In this document: positions 54,564 through 63,985 of the stretch, piece after piece
Position numbering within the stretch: the stretch's first letter is position 1
How the letters are laid out: each line of letters begins with the position of its first letter
Assembly: GCA_016717705.1 (NCBI GenBank)
Contig: JADKFD010000001.1
Location: 62,001 to 126,000 of the forward strand
DNA length: 64,000 nucleotides
Origin: Rhodanobacteraceae bacterium
Lineage (GTDB): Bacteria; Pseudomonadota; Gammaproteobacteria; Xanthomonadales; SZUA-5
Direction: 5' to 3'
Notes under the pieces: generated by a model
The model's database searches: none
What the model was told of the DNA's origin: nothing
What the model saw: the letters and a program-made list of their open reading frames with translations, nothing else
Position numbers and translations under genes: made by a program

Positions 54564-56106
54564 ATGAAGCCGGTCGGCGCCAACCCCCTGCGCTGGCTTG
54601 GCTGGGCCCTGCAAGCGCTCGGCATCCTCGCCGGCATCGCACTGCTAGGCGTGGTCGTTCTGCTGCTGTCGGCGCGTCAGCCGCTGTGGGCGGCGGCGGT
54701 GCTGGCGCTGCTCGGCGGCGCGGTGTTGATCTACACCTCTCCACGTTTTGAAGCGTGGCGCTATGTGTTGCCGGGTGTGCTTGCGGTGGCGGTGTTCATC
54801 GTGCTGCCGATGGTCTACACGGTCATGATCAGCTTCAGCAACTACAGTTCGGATCATTTGCTGGCTTTCGAGCGAGCGACCAACGTGCTTCTGGCGCGCA
54901 CCGAGAGCAGCGAGCTGGGACTGGAGTTCCAGCGCTTATCGCCTCGATGGACAAGTGCGATCGCGGGGCCGCACGACGACGGCCAGCGCTGGAAACGCCC
55001 TGGTTCACGCCGTCGCGCGAGCCGCAGCGGGTCGATCTGCAAGCGGAAGGGCTGCCGGATGGCGATCGGACCAGCGGCCAACGCCGCTCACGGCGCGCGA
55101 ACTGGTCGAGATCGGCGACGAACTTGCCGCACTGACCCTGGTAACACCCGACGGCACGAGCTATCGCCAGACCAGCCTGCGCCGCTTCAACCAGAGCCAG
55201 CCGAGCTTCGAACGCAGCGCCGATGGTGGCTTCAAGCGCAGCCGCGACGGCGTCGTCTGGCACGCCAATGTCGACACCGGCTACTGGGAAAGCGCCGATG
55301 GCCAACGCCTGCAACCGGGCTTTCGCAGCAACGTAGGCTGGGACAACTACCGTCGCATCTTCACCGAGGAGCGCTTCCTCAAGCCCTTCCTGCGCGTGCT
55401 CGGCTGGACGATCAGCTTTGCCACGCTGAACACGCTGCTGACCTTCGCGCTGGGCCTGTTCCTGGCGGTGGCGCTGAGCTGGGAGCAGTTGCGTGGCCGC
55501 GCCTTCTATCAGCTGATGCTGTTCCTGCCCTACGCGGTGCCGGCCTTCATCTCGATCCCGGTATTCCGCGGCCTGTTCAACGAGAACCTGGGCGAGATCA
55601 ACCTGGTGCTGGAACAGCTGTTCCAGATCCGTCCGGGCTGGTTTTCCGAAGCTGGCCTCGCCCGCAGCATGGTGCTGATCGTCAACACCTGGCTCGGCTA
55701 CCCGTACATGATGATTCTGGCGATGGGCCTGATCAAGGCGATCCCGGAAGAACTCTACGAAGCCTCGGCGCTGGCCGGCGCCGGTCCGCTGAGCAATTTC
55801 TTCCGCATCACGCTGCCACTGATCGCGCGGCCGATCGCGCCGCTGCTGGTGGCCTCGTTCGCGGTCAACTTCAACAACCTGACGCTGATCGCGCTGCTCA
55901 CCGAAGGCGCACCGGATTATCTGGACACCGAGGTGCCAGTGGGCGCGACTGATCTTCTGGCCTCCTACACCTACCGCATCGCCTTCAGCGACGGCGGCCA
56001 GAACTACGCCCTCGCCTGCGCCATCTCGACCCTCGTGTTCCTGATCGTGGCGACGCTGGCGATCGTCAACCTGAGGCTGTTCCGGCAGGGGGCGGTGGTG
56101 AGATGA
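54564..56106 (+). CDS. MalF-like ABC permease (frame breaks near 54937 and 55084)
   Basis: Three frames combine to a MalF-like protein. The first has MKPVGANPLRWLGWALQALG and the first three helices up to MVYTVMISFSNYSSDHLLAF. The middle, in another frame, holds the P2-like loop (ETPWFTPSREPQRVDLQAEG). The last carries PLTARELVEIGDELAALTLV and the permease core with EAS-loop YEASALAGAGPLSNFFRITL. Adding one T near 54937 and one C near 55084 gives 514 residues, the length of E. coli MalF. It would form the membrane channel with the MalG-like protein. It ends in an ATGA overlap with the next frame. Confidence 0.9.
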
Positions 56107-56177
56107 AAGCATCCGCAGATGCGCGCAAAGGCGGACCCGGACACGCAGGAGCCCAGCCCTTGGGTAAGCCTGACAAA

Positions 56178-56321
56178 CCGGTCGCCCTGAGCAGAGCATC
56201 CCAGCCGGGAGGGCGAAGCCGCGGCGTGAGCGAAGTGCTGGAGGCGCCCGCTCACCCGTCGGAGCTTTGGGCGTCTGCTCCGGCGACGGGGTCCTGGCCC
56301 GCGGCCCGTCGCGCAACGCCC
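56178..56321. repeat. Repeat-derived spacer between the two permease genes
   Basis: GTCGCCCTGAGCAGAGCATC at 56181 is shared, with few changes, with GTCGCCCTGAGCAAAGCGTC at 58812 and with reverse copies at 58920-58985. These are pieces of a dispersed CCTTCGACG...CAGGGCGAACGG-type repeat known from many pseudomonads and xanthomonads. If translation starts at 56103, the MalG-like protein would carry this as a 73-residue leader. Confidence 0.5.
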
Positions 56322-57347
56322 ATGCCCATAGTCCTCAAGAAAAACCAGCGCTGGCGCGTGATCGCGATGCACGCGGTCTTGCTCGGCTTCATCGCGATCA
56401 CCCTGCTGCCGATGCTGATGATCCTGTCGATTTCGCTCCGGCCCGGCAATTTTGCCGGTGGCAGCCTGATTCCGAGCGCGATCAGCTTCGAGCACTGGCA
56501 ACTGGCACTGGGATTCCCGACCCAGGATGCGGACGGCAACTGGACACAACCGCCATTTCCGGTGCTGCGCTGGATCGGCAATTCGATCAAGGTGGCGCTG
56601 ATCTCGGCCAGCGCGATCCTGCTCTTGTCGATCACCAGCGCCTACGCCTTCGCGCGGTTGCGCTTTGCCGGTCAGCGCGGCCTGCTGACGGCGCTGCTGC
56701 TGCTGCAGATGTTTCCCGCGGTGCTGGCGCTGGTGGCGATCTACGCGATCTTCGACCGCATCGGCGAGCTCGTGCCGTGGCTCGGACTGAACAGCCACTG
56801 GAGTCTGGCGCTGGCTTACACCGGCGGCGTCGCCCAGTACATCTGGCTGATCAAGGGCTACTACGACAGCGTGCCGCGCGAGCTCGAAGAAGCCGCTGCG
56901 GTGGATGGCGCCACCCGCTGGCAGGCCTTCGTCTACGTGCTGCTGCCGCTGGCCAAGCCGATCCTGGCGGTGGTGTTCGTGCTGTCCTTCCTCGCCGGGA
57001 TGATCGAATACCCGGTGGCGTCGGTGCTGCTGCAAGCCGAAGATCAGCTCACCCTGGCGATCGGTTCGCGGCTGTTCCTGTTCGACCAGCGCTATCTGTG
57101 GGGCGATTTCGCCGCCACCGCGATCCTCGCCGGATTGCCGCTGACCGCGATGTTCATGTTGACCCAGCGCTGGCTGGTGTCCGGGCTCACCGCCGGAGGC
57201 GAGGGGACCCGGTGTGTGGGTCGGACAACGCCTGCACCGCGGGACCTGTCGCGGCTCCGGCGCGCCCGCTGCTGGTGGTGGCGAACCGGCTGTTCGCGCC
57301 GGCAGCCGCGCGGACTTGCGGCGAGCCCTGCCGGACGTCGCGCGTAA
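56322..57347 (+). CDS. MalG-like ABC permease
   Basis: The protein matches MalG from MPIVLKKNQRWRVIAMHAVL (start at 56322) to QRWLVSGLTAGG, with ISLRPGNFAGGSLIPSAISF, the EAA loop EEAAAVDGATRWQAFVYVLL and AAIL. E. coli MalG ends there at 296 residues. Here about 44 further residues rich in arginine and tryptophan (CWWWRTGCSRR) follow that look non-homologous. An earlier ATG at 56103 overlaps the malF stop (ATGA), but would add a 73-residue repeat-derived leader. The extra tail suggests another base error near 57190 or a lost stop. Confidence 0.88.
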   Translation: MPIVLKKNQRWRVIAMHAVLLGFIAITLLPMLMILSISLRPGNFAGGSLIPSAISFEHWQLALGFPTQDADGNWTQPPFPVLRWIGNSIKVALISASAILLLSITSAYAFARLRFAGQRGLLTALLLLQMFPAVLALVAIYAIFDRIGELVPWLGLNSHWSLALAYTGGVAQYIWLIKGYYDSVPRELEEAAAVDGATRWQAFVYVLLPLAKPILAVVFVLSFLAGMIEYPVASVLLQAEDQLTLAIGSRLFLFDQRYLWGDFAATAILAGLPLTAMFMLTQRWLVSGLTAGGEGTRCVGRTTPAPRDLSRLRRARCWWWRTGCSRRQPRGLAASPAGRRA

Positions 57348-57435
57348 GGCCACGACGGCACGAACGACCACGATCGACGCGCGTGCCCAGCCTACCCGAG
57401 CGCCATGCTCTTTCGATTGCAGAACGGAGATTGAC

Positions 57436-58668
57436 GTGACAATGCGCTTCGCGATGCTGCTGGTGCTGGCTGCCCTGCCCGCCTGTGCCGCCGGCACTCT
57501 GGACAAACGAGCGGCTGGGGGTGATCCCATACTGCCGCCGATGACACCGATCCGCGGCGTCGATGTGTCGATGCTCGATCAGCTCGAACGCTCGGGCGCG
57601 GTGTTTCGCGACGCGCAAGGTCAGTCCGCCGAACTGCTGCCGCTGCTGCAAGCCGGCGGCGTCAACTGGGTGCGCCTGCGCTTGTGGCACCATCCGGTCA
57701 ACCCGGCGGACGTCTACGAGAACGGCCGTCTGCTGTCGCGTCGTGGCGATCCTGTCGGCGGCGGCAACAATGATCTGGCCGCGACCCTGCGCATGGCCAC
57801 GCGCGCCAAGTCGCTCGGTCTGAAACTGCTGCTCGATTTCCACTACAGCGATTTCTGGGCCGATCCGGGCAAGCAGGTCAAACCGGCGGCCTGGACCGAT
57901 CTGCATGGCGCGGCGCTGCGCGCGGCGGTGCACGATTACACCCGCGACACCCTGCTCGCACTGCGCGAGGCCGGTGCCTGGCCGGACATGGTGCAACTGG
58001 GCAACGAAACCAATGGCGGCATGTTGTGGCCGGACGGCAAGACCTGGCGCGCCACGCCGGCCGAGGAGATCGGCGGTGCGGCCGGATTCGCCGAACTGCT
58101 GATGGCGGCCGGCAGTGCCGTGCGCGAAACCGATCCGCGCGCCGGTCAGGCAGACGCCATCCGCATCGCCATCCACCTCGCCGACGGTGGCGACAACGAA
58201 CTCTATCGCCGCGTCTTCGACGACCTCACGGCGCGGGCAGTCGATTTCGATGTGATTGGTTTGTCTTACTACCCGTACTTCCATGGCCCGATCGCCGGCC
58301 TGCGCGCCAATCTGGTCGATCTGGTCAGCCGCTACGGCAAGCCGGTCGTGATCATGGAAACCGCCACCGGCTGGACCCTCGACAACGCCGACGGCACCGG
58401 CAATGTGTTCAACGCGGAGCGTGCCCAGGCGGGCGGCTATGCGGTCAGCGCCAAGGGCCAGGAGATGCTGCTGCGCGATTTGTATGGCGTGCTCGGTGAA
58501 CTGCCGGCGGGCAAGGCGCTCGGCGTGTTCTGGTGGGAACCCGGCTGGCTCGCGGTGCCGGGCGCCGGCTGGCGCAGCGGCGACGGCAATGGCTGGGAGA
58601 ACCAATCCTGGTTCGATTTTCAGGGCCGCGCGCTGCCGTCGGCGTCGGCGTTCAGCCGCATTCGCTGA
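57436..58668 (+). CDS. GH53 endo-beta-1,4-galactanase
   Basis: The 410-residue protein starts at GTG 57436 (GGAGA site) or ATG 57442 and has a signal sequence (MRFAMLLVLAALPACAA) with LPAC, so it may be a lipoprotein. The (beta/alpha)8 barrel shows the GH53 features: IRGVDVSMLDQLE, VRLRLWHHP, LLLDFHYSDFWADPGKQ, the acid/base glutamate in QLGNETNGGMLWP and the nucleophile in VVIMETATGW. GH53 enzymes cut the beta-1,4-galactan side chains of pectin. It lies 88 bases after the transporter and is followed by galM. Confidence 0.93.
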   Translation: MTMRFAMLLVLAALPACAAGTLDKRAAGGDPILPPMTPIRGVDVSMLDQLERSGAVFRDAQGQSAELLPLLQAGGVNWVRLRLWHHPVNPADVYENGRLLSRRGDPVGGGNNDLAATLRMATRAKSLGLKLLLDFHYSDFWADPGKQVKPAAWTDLHGAALRAAVHDYTRDTLLALREAGAWPDMVQLGNETNGGMLWPDGKTWRATPAEEIGGAAGFAELLMAAGSAVRETDPRAGQADAIRIAIHLADGGDNELYRRVFDDLTARAVDFDVIGLSYYPYFHGPIAGLRANLVDLVSRYGKPVVIMETATGWTLDNADGTGNVFNAERAQAGGYAVSAKGQEMLLRDLYGVLGELPAGKALGVFWWEPGWLAVPGAGWRSGDGNGWENQSWFDFQGRALPSASAFSRIR

Positions 58669-59026
58669 GCTCGGCCACTCGCAGTTGGCGTGGCTGAAGT
58701 GCATGGGACGCAATGGACGCAAAGGTGAATGGAATGGACGCAAAGGAGAGTTCCGGTCGCCCCTGTCGGTGCGCTTGTTCGCGCGGCGAACTGACTCACT
58801 TCCACCACACCGGTCGCCCTGAGCAAAGCGTCCCAGCGCTTTACCGGGACGCGTCGTCGAAGGGTGACGGTGCGCGGGACCCTTCGACGCCCTTCGACGC
58901 CGCATTCCGATGAAGCTGGAATGCTCTGCTCAGGGTGAACGGGCCGTCCTGATGAAGCGCCGGACGCTTTGCTCAGGGCGAACGGATTCATGAAATCCGT
59001 AGCCCATAAAATCAATTACTTACATT
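58669..59026. other. Gap with GGACGCAAA units and CCTTCGACG repeats
   Basis: No gene is seen. GGACGCAA-type units run at 58708-58750. From 58808 to 58985 copies of CCCTGAGCAAAGCG, CCTTCGACGCC and CTTTGCTCAGGGCGAACGG form a dispersed-repeat cluster with inverted parts. Confidence 0.65.
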
Positions 59027-60048
59027 ATGTTTGGTGAGAGCGGACCAGGCAGTAATGCAGCGCGTCGCTCGTGGAAACTCACGGGTCCCGATGGCCTGCA
59101 GATCGAGGTGCTGGAGCTGGGCGCGACCTGGGCGTCCTGTCGCTTGCCCTTGGCTGACGGCACTCGGCGGGAACTGCTGCTCGGGTTTGATTCCGAAACG
59201 GACTACCTGCAGCAAACCAGCTACATCGGCGCGACCATCGGCCGCTATGCCAATCGCATCGCCCAGGGCCGTTTGTCCTGGCAAGGTCGGCAAATCGAAC
59301 TGGACCGCGCGCCCGGGGCTGCCCACCACCTGCATGGCGGCCCCGTCGGCTTCGACCGCCGCCGCTGGCACCTGATCGAACACACTGACTACACGCTGCG
59401 CCTGGCGCTGCATTCGCCGGATGGCGACCAGGGCTATCCGGGCGCGCTCGACTGTGAGCTGAGCTATCGCATGCATGCCGGCCACACCGTGGAGCTGCGC
59501 TTTTGCGCGCGGGTGACGCAGCCCTGTCCGGTGGGATTGACCAGCCATCCTTACTTCAATCTCGACGGCGTCGGCGATGCGCGCTCCCAGCAGTTGGCGA
59601 TCGCTGCGGATCGTTATCTGCCGGTGGATGCCGAGGGGATTCCGCTCGGGCCACTGTGCGCGGTCGGCGGCAGCGCATACGACTTCCGGGCGCCGCGACC
59701 GATCGCCGACGGACCGCCGCTGACCGTCTACGATCACGCCTTCCTGCTCGACGCCGACTGCTCGGCGATGCAAAAGCCCGCCGCACGACTACAGTCGGCT
59801 GATCGGCGCGTGCAACTGGAAATATTCACCACCCTGCCCGCGCTGCAGCTCTACACCGGCCAGCACCTGGCGCAGGGGACGCGCGCATGCGCAAGGACCA
59901 TTGGCCAGATTGCAGCGGCATCGCGCTGGAGCCGCAATTCCTGCCCGACAGCCCGAATCACCCGGAGTGGCCGCAGCCCGGTTGCTGGTTGCTGCCGGGA
60001 CAGGTGTACGAACAGCGGATCGTGTATCGGTTCAGGGTGTTCGCATGA
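59027..60048 (+). CDS. galM: Aldose 1-epimerase (mutarotase), frame break near 59876
   Basis: The N-terminal frame starts at 59027 (MFGESGPGSNAARRSWKLTG) and has YIGATIGRYANRIAQGRL, the catalytic histidines in GAAHHLHGG and LTSHPYFNL, and YDHAFLLD. After LYTGQHLAQG the family end continues in the next frame: MRKDHWPDCSGIALEPQFLP and PNHPEWPQPGCWLLPGQVYE, ending at 60048. One missing G near 59876 explains it; the repaired length is 340 residues. GalM converts beta- to alpha-galactose, the form GalK uses. It is the last gene of the plus arm. Confidence 0.9.
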
Positions 60049-60060
60049 CCTGCGGCACTT

Positions 60061-60126
60061 TGTAGGAGCGCGCTTGCGCGCGAAAGGCTCAGCGGAAAGC
60101 GATCGCGCGCAAGCGCGCTCCTACAA
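60061..60126. repeat. REP-A inverted pair
   Basis: TGTAGGAGCGCGCTTGCGCG and the inverse CGCGCGCAAGCGCGCTCCTA form a stem with a loop of about 20 bases, just past galM. Confidence 0.8.
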
Positions 60127-60145
60127 CGGCTCCGGACCTGGCGGC

Positions 60146-60188
60146 TCTTACTCACTATTCACTATTCACTATTCACTACTCACTCACC
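60146..60188. repeat. Heptamer run (half element)
   Basis: CTTACTCACTATTCACTATT and further units form five to six inverted heptamers preceded by CTGGCGGCT. The partner end is not seen nearby. Confidence 0.75.
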
Positions 60189-60298
60189 GCACTTCGTTAA
60201 CCCGCGCACACCGGCTGCCGCCTGCCCGCAAGGATTCATTACGAATTCAGCGCAATGACTCAGAATCCACCCTTGAGTCCCACCCACGGAAGCCCGCC

Positions 60299-61336
60299 AT
60301 GCGTTTTGTCCGCTCTGCGCTCATCGCTTCGATCCTCGCCTTCGGTTCCACGGCTTCGGCGTTCACGCCGGAAAATGGCACCTGGTGGAATCCGGCCGAG
60401 CCGGGCACCGGCTACCTGATCGAGATCCAGGACAACTTCCTGTTCCTCGCCGGCTACATGTACAAGCCCGATGGCCAGCCGATGTGGTACACCTCGCAGG
60501 GCACGATGAACGGCAACGCACGCTTCGTCGGCGAACTGTCCAGCTTCACCAACGGCCAGTGCCTGGGCTGCCCGTGGCGACAGCCGACTGTGGCGCTCGG
60601 CGCCGGCGGCCCGGTCGAGATCATCTTCGACACCGAGACCGATGCGCGCATCACCCTCGGTGGCCGCCAGGTGCCGATCAAACGCTTCGATTACGCGCTG
60701 ACGCGCACGCCGACCGATGTCAAGAACGAGCTGATGCTCGGCGAATGGCAGCTCACCATCGATTTCTCGACCAGCCCGAATATCGGCTATCCCTTTTACG
60801 GTGATGTGCTGGTGTTCCAGACGGTCGACCGCGCTCCCAACCCGGATGTCTTCGACGGTTGCCGCGCCAACAACTCGGTCGACGGCCGCTGCACGCAGAG
60901 CGCGATCGCCAACCACGACGCCTCCGGGTTCTATGCCGCCAGCACCAAGGAGCATTACCTGATCGTCAACGATGACGCCAACAACTTTGCCTACTATGTG
61001 GTCAAGACCGGCACCTACCAGTTCGACGGCATCATGAAGCTGTGCCCGAAATCGCTGTCGAACGCGATTACGCAGTGCCTGCAATCGACCACTTACCGCG
61101 CCTTCCCGGTGCGCGGCCAGCGCACCGCCAGCCGCACCTTCGTGCTCACTGGCAGCGGTCCGAATGGAGCCGACAAGAGCGCCGCAGCCGCGACGAGTTG
61201 GTCGCTGGCGAACGTGATCGGCGACACGCGCGTGGTCGACGGCCTCGACAATGCCGCCGTGAAATCGCGCTTCGGTATCGACCTCGACCAGGTTCCGGTC
61301 AAGGAACTGGAAGCGCTGACGGCGCGGATGCGCTGA
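60299..61336 (+). CDS. Secreted WWNP-domain protein
   Basis: The 345-residue protein has a clear signal peptide (MRFVRSALIASILAFGSTAS followed by A). The mature start, ENGTWWNPAEPGTGYLIEIQ and then AGYMYKPDGQPMWYTSQGTM, matches a widespread unnamed repeat of Xanthomonadales and Lysobacter-like secreted proteins (GxWWNPxExGxG...YxxxGxPxWY). A second part (about residues 130-345) has several cysteine pairs (CLGC, DGCRANNSVDGRC, LCPKS, QCLQS). It is next to galM but there is no proof that it belongs to the galactan system. Confidence 0.7.
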   Translation: MRFVRSALIASILAFGSTASAFTPENGTWWNPAEPGTGYLIEIQDNFLFLAGYMYKPDGQPMWYTSQGTMNGNARFVGELSSFTNGQCLGCPWRQPTVALGAGGPVEIIFDTETDARITLGGRQVPIKRFDYALTRTPTDVKNELMLGEWQLTIDFSTSPNIGYPFYGDVLVFQTVDRAPNPDVFDGCRANNSVDGRCTQSAIANHDASGFYAASTKEHYLIVNDDANNFAYYVVKTGTYQFDGIMKLCPKSLSNAITQCLQSTTYRAFPVRGQRTASRTFVLTGSGPNGADKSAAAATSWSLANVIGDTRVVDGLDNAAVKSRFGIDLDQVPVKELEALTARMR

Positions 61337-61422
61337 GGCATCGTGTAGGCCGGGGTACCGCGCAGCGGTTCCCCGGCGCCATTCGCGCCCCGAAGCGATG
61401 CCTGCCGGAGAACGCGCCTGCG

Positions 61423-63978
61423 GTGCGTCCTCACGGCCTACCACGGCATCGCTTCGCTATCCTGCGCCGACCCGACGAACACTGGCGCACCTGCCTGAAC
61501 ATCGATCCAACGCTGCCGATCCACGAGGCGCTGCCCGCGCTGCAATCGGCGCTGGCGGCGCGCTCGCGCGTGGTGCTGGAGGCGCCGCCGGGCGCCGGCA
61601 AGACCACCGTGGTGCCACTGGCGCTGCTCGATGCGCCGTGGCTGGCGGGACAGAAGATCCTGATGCTGGAGCCGCGCCGCATCGCCGCGCGCTCGGCGGC
61701 CACTTACATGGCGCGCCAGCTCGGCGAAGAGCCCGGCGGCCGGATCGGTTACCGGATCCGCTTCGAGGCGCGTCCGGGCAAGCGCATCGAGGTGCTGACC
61801 GAGGGCATCCTGACGCGCCTGATCCAGGACGACCCGATGCTCGATGGCGTCGGCTGCCTGATCTTCGACGAATTTCACGAACGCCATCTGGCCACTGATC
61901 TCGGTCTGGCGCTGGCGCTCGACGCGCAAGCCGGTTTGCGCGAGGACCTGCGCATCCTGGTGATGAGCGCGACGCTCGACGGCGAGCGTCTGGCCACCTG
62001 GCTGGATGCCACGCGCGTGGTCAGTGCCGGCCGCAGCTTTCCGGTGACCGTCGAACATCTGCCCGGCAAGCGCGAAGAGCGCATCCACGTGCATCTGGCG
62101 CGCGGGGTGGAGCAGGCGCTGGAACGCAGCGAGGGCGATGTGCTGGCCTTTCTGCCGGGTCGGCGCGAGATCGACGACTCGGCGCAGATCCTCGCCGCAC
62201 GCCTGCCGGCAAACGTCGACGTCGTACTGCTGCACGGTGAACTGGCCATCGAAGCGCAGGCGGCGGCGATGACGCCGGCGGCGCCCGGACGGCGTCGCGT
62301 GGTGCTGGCAACCAATGTCGCCGAGTCCAGCCTGACGCTGCCGGGCGTGCGCGCGGTGGTCGACACGGGTCTGGCGCGCGAGCCGCGCTTCGATCCGAAT
62401 GCCGGCTTCACGCGGCTGGACACGGTGGCGATCTCGATGGCCTCGGCGACCCAGCGCGCCGGTCGCGCCGGTCGCCTCGGCCCCGGCTACGCGCTGCGCC
62501 TGTGGTCGCCGGACAAGCGTCTGGAATCGGAACGCCGGGCCGAGATCGTCGATGCCGATCTGGCGCCGCTGGCGCTGGAACTGGCCGCGTGGGGCGGCGC
62601 CGATTTGCGTTTTCTCGACACGCCGCCGCCCGGCCATCTGTCCCAGGCGCGCGAGCTGCTGCAAAACCTCGGCGCGCTCGACAGCGCCGCGCGCATCAAC
62701 GCGCACGGCCGCGAACTGATGCGCATCGGCACTCATCCGCGGCTGGCCAATCTGGTGGTTCACGGCCGTCGCGATGCCGCCGCCGGCTGGGTCCCCGAGT
62801 TGCTGGCGCTGCTGGAAGCACGCGATCCACTCGGCGGCGAGGAGCGCTGGTCGGAAGATTGGCGCGCGCGGCTGAACGCGCTGATCGCGATGCGCCTGCG
62901 GCGTCCGCTCGGCAGCGCCTCGATGGGCGCGCTGCGGGCGATCGACTTTGCGGCGCGCGAATGGCGTCGACGCCTGCGCCTGCCGGATGCGCCGGGCACG
63001 CCGACCACGCATGCCCTGGGCGATCTGCTGATCCACGCCTTCCCCGATCGCATCGCGCGGCTGGACAAGGGCGAGCGCTACCAGTTGGCCGGCGGCCGCG
63101 GCGCGGCCCTGCGTCCGGGCTCGCCATTGACCGGCGAGCCCTGGCTGGCGATCAGCGATCTGATGGGCGTGGGCGCGGATGCGCGCATCGCCCGCGCCGC
63201 GCCCTTCGATGCCGATCTGCTGCAGCAGCACTATCCGGAGCGCTTCCAGACAGTGCGCGAACTCGGTTTCGATGCCGCCAAGCAAGCCGCCATCCAGCGC
63301 GTCGAGAAGCGCTTCGGCGCGATCGTGCTGGAGCGCCGCGTCGAGGCCGCGAGCGACCCGGAAGCCGTGCGCGGCGCGCTGATCGCCGGCGTGCGTCAAC
63401 TCGGCGTGGCCGCCCTGCAATTCTCCGAACACCAGCAGCGCCTGCGCGCCCGCGTGCAGTGCCTGCGCGAATGGCTGCCGGAAGCCGGTCTGCCCGACTG
63501 GTCGGATACGGCGCTTCTCGCCACACTGGAACACTGGCTGGCGCCAGCGCTGAACGGCGTCACCCGCTTGACCCAGCTCGGCCCCGATCGTCTGGGCGGC
63601 GCACTGCTCGAGTCGCTGGACTACGCGACACGCCAGTTGCTCGACAAGGAAGCCCCCGACGCGCTGACCGTGCCGAGCGGCATGACGCGCAAGCTCGAAT
63701 ATCTCATTGGCCAGCCGCCGGTGCTGGCGGTCAAGTTGCAGGAGCTGTTTGGCCTTGCCGACACCCCGCGCATCGCCAAAGGCCGCGTGCCGGTCACCCT
63801 GCACCTTCTGTCCCCCGGCGGCCTGCCGATCCAGGTCACCCAGGACCTGAAGGGCTTCTGGGACCGCACCTACGGCGAAGTGCGCAAGGAGCTCAAGGGC
63901 CGCTACCCCAAGCACCCGTGGCCGGATGACCCGTGGTCCGCCAAGGCCACCCACCGGGCCAAGCCGCGCGGGACCTGA
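61423..63978 (+). CDS. hrpB: ATP-dependent helicase HrpB
   Basis: The DEAH-type helicase has ALPALQSALAARSRVVLEAP followed by PGAGKTT (Walker A), LIFDEFHERHLATDLGLAL (DEFH in place of DEAH, typical of HrpB), SATLDGERLATWL, ATNVAESSLTLPGVR and the QRAGRAGR motif. The HrpB C-terminal domain runs to HPWPDDPWSAKATHRAKPRG. No ATG is in frame near the start. A GTG at 61423 and a CTG at 61495, the latter closer to the family N-terminus, are the candidates. The length from 61423 is 851 residues. Confidence 0.9.
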   Translation: MRPHGLPRHRFAILRRPDEHWRTCLNIDPTLPIHEALPALQSALAARSRVVLEAPPGAGKTTVVPLALLDAPWLAGQKILMLEPRRIAARSAATYMARQLGEEPGGRIGYRIRFEARPGKRIEVLTEGILTRLIQDDPMLDGVGCLIFDEFHERHLATDLGLALALDAQAGLREDLRILVMSATLDGERLATWLDATRVVSAGRSFPVTVEHLPGKREERIHVHLARGVEQALERSEGDVLAFLPGRREIDDSAQILAARLPANVDVVLLHGELAIEAQAAAMTPAAPGRRRVVLATNVAESSLTLPGVRAVVDTGLAREPRFDPNAGFTRLDTVAISMASATQRAGRAGRLGPGYALRLWSPDKRLESERRAEIVDADLAPLALELAAWGGADLRFLDTPPPGHLSQARELLQNLGALDSAARINAHGRELMRIGTHPRLANLVVHGRRDAAAGWVPELLALLEARDPLGGEERWSEDWRARLNALIAMRLRRPLGSASMGALRAIDFAAREWRRRLRLPDAPGTPTTHALGDLLIHAFPDRIARLDKGERYQLAGGRGAALRPGSPLTGEPWLAISDLMGVGADARIARAAPFDADLLQQHYPERFQTVRELGFDAAKQAAIQRVEKRFGAIVLERRVEAASDPEAVRGALIAGVRQLGVAALQFSEHQQRLRARVQCLREWLPEAGLPDWSDTALLATLEHWLAPALNGVTRLTQLGPDRLGGALLESLDYATRQLLDKEAPDALTVPSGMTRKLEYLIGQPPVLAVKLQELFGLADTPRIAKGRVPVTLHLLSPGGLPIQVTQDLKGFWDRTYGEVRKELKGRYPKHPWPDDPWSAKATHRAKPRGT

Positions 63979-63985
63979 ATCATTG

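Noticed and set aside
52020..57347. A maltose transporter (malK-malE-malF-malG) proper
   Set aside because: The protein likeness is real, but there are no maltose enzymes, and GH42, GH53, galK, galT and galM surround it; maltodextrin transport stays a possible second substrate, not the main call.
57187..58905. A 572-codon minus-strand open frame over the galactanase
   Set aside because: The GH53 motifs with both catalytic glutamates are on the plus strand; this frame is its reverse shadow.
59027..61336. A 769-codon fusion of galM and the WWNP protein
   Set aside because: The join translates the REP-A and heptamer repeats; the true galM end is in another frame and the WWNP protein has its own signal peptide.
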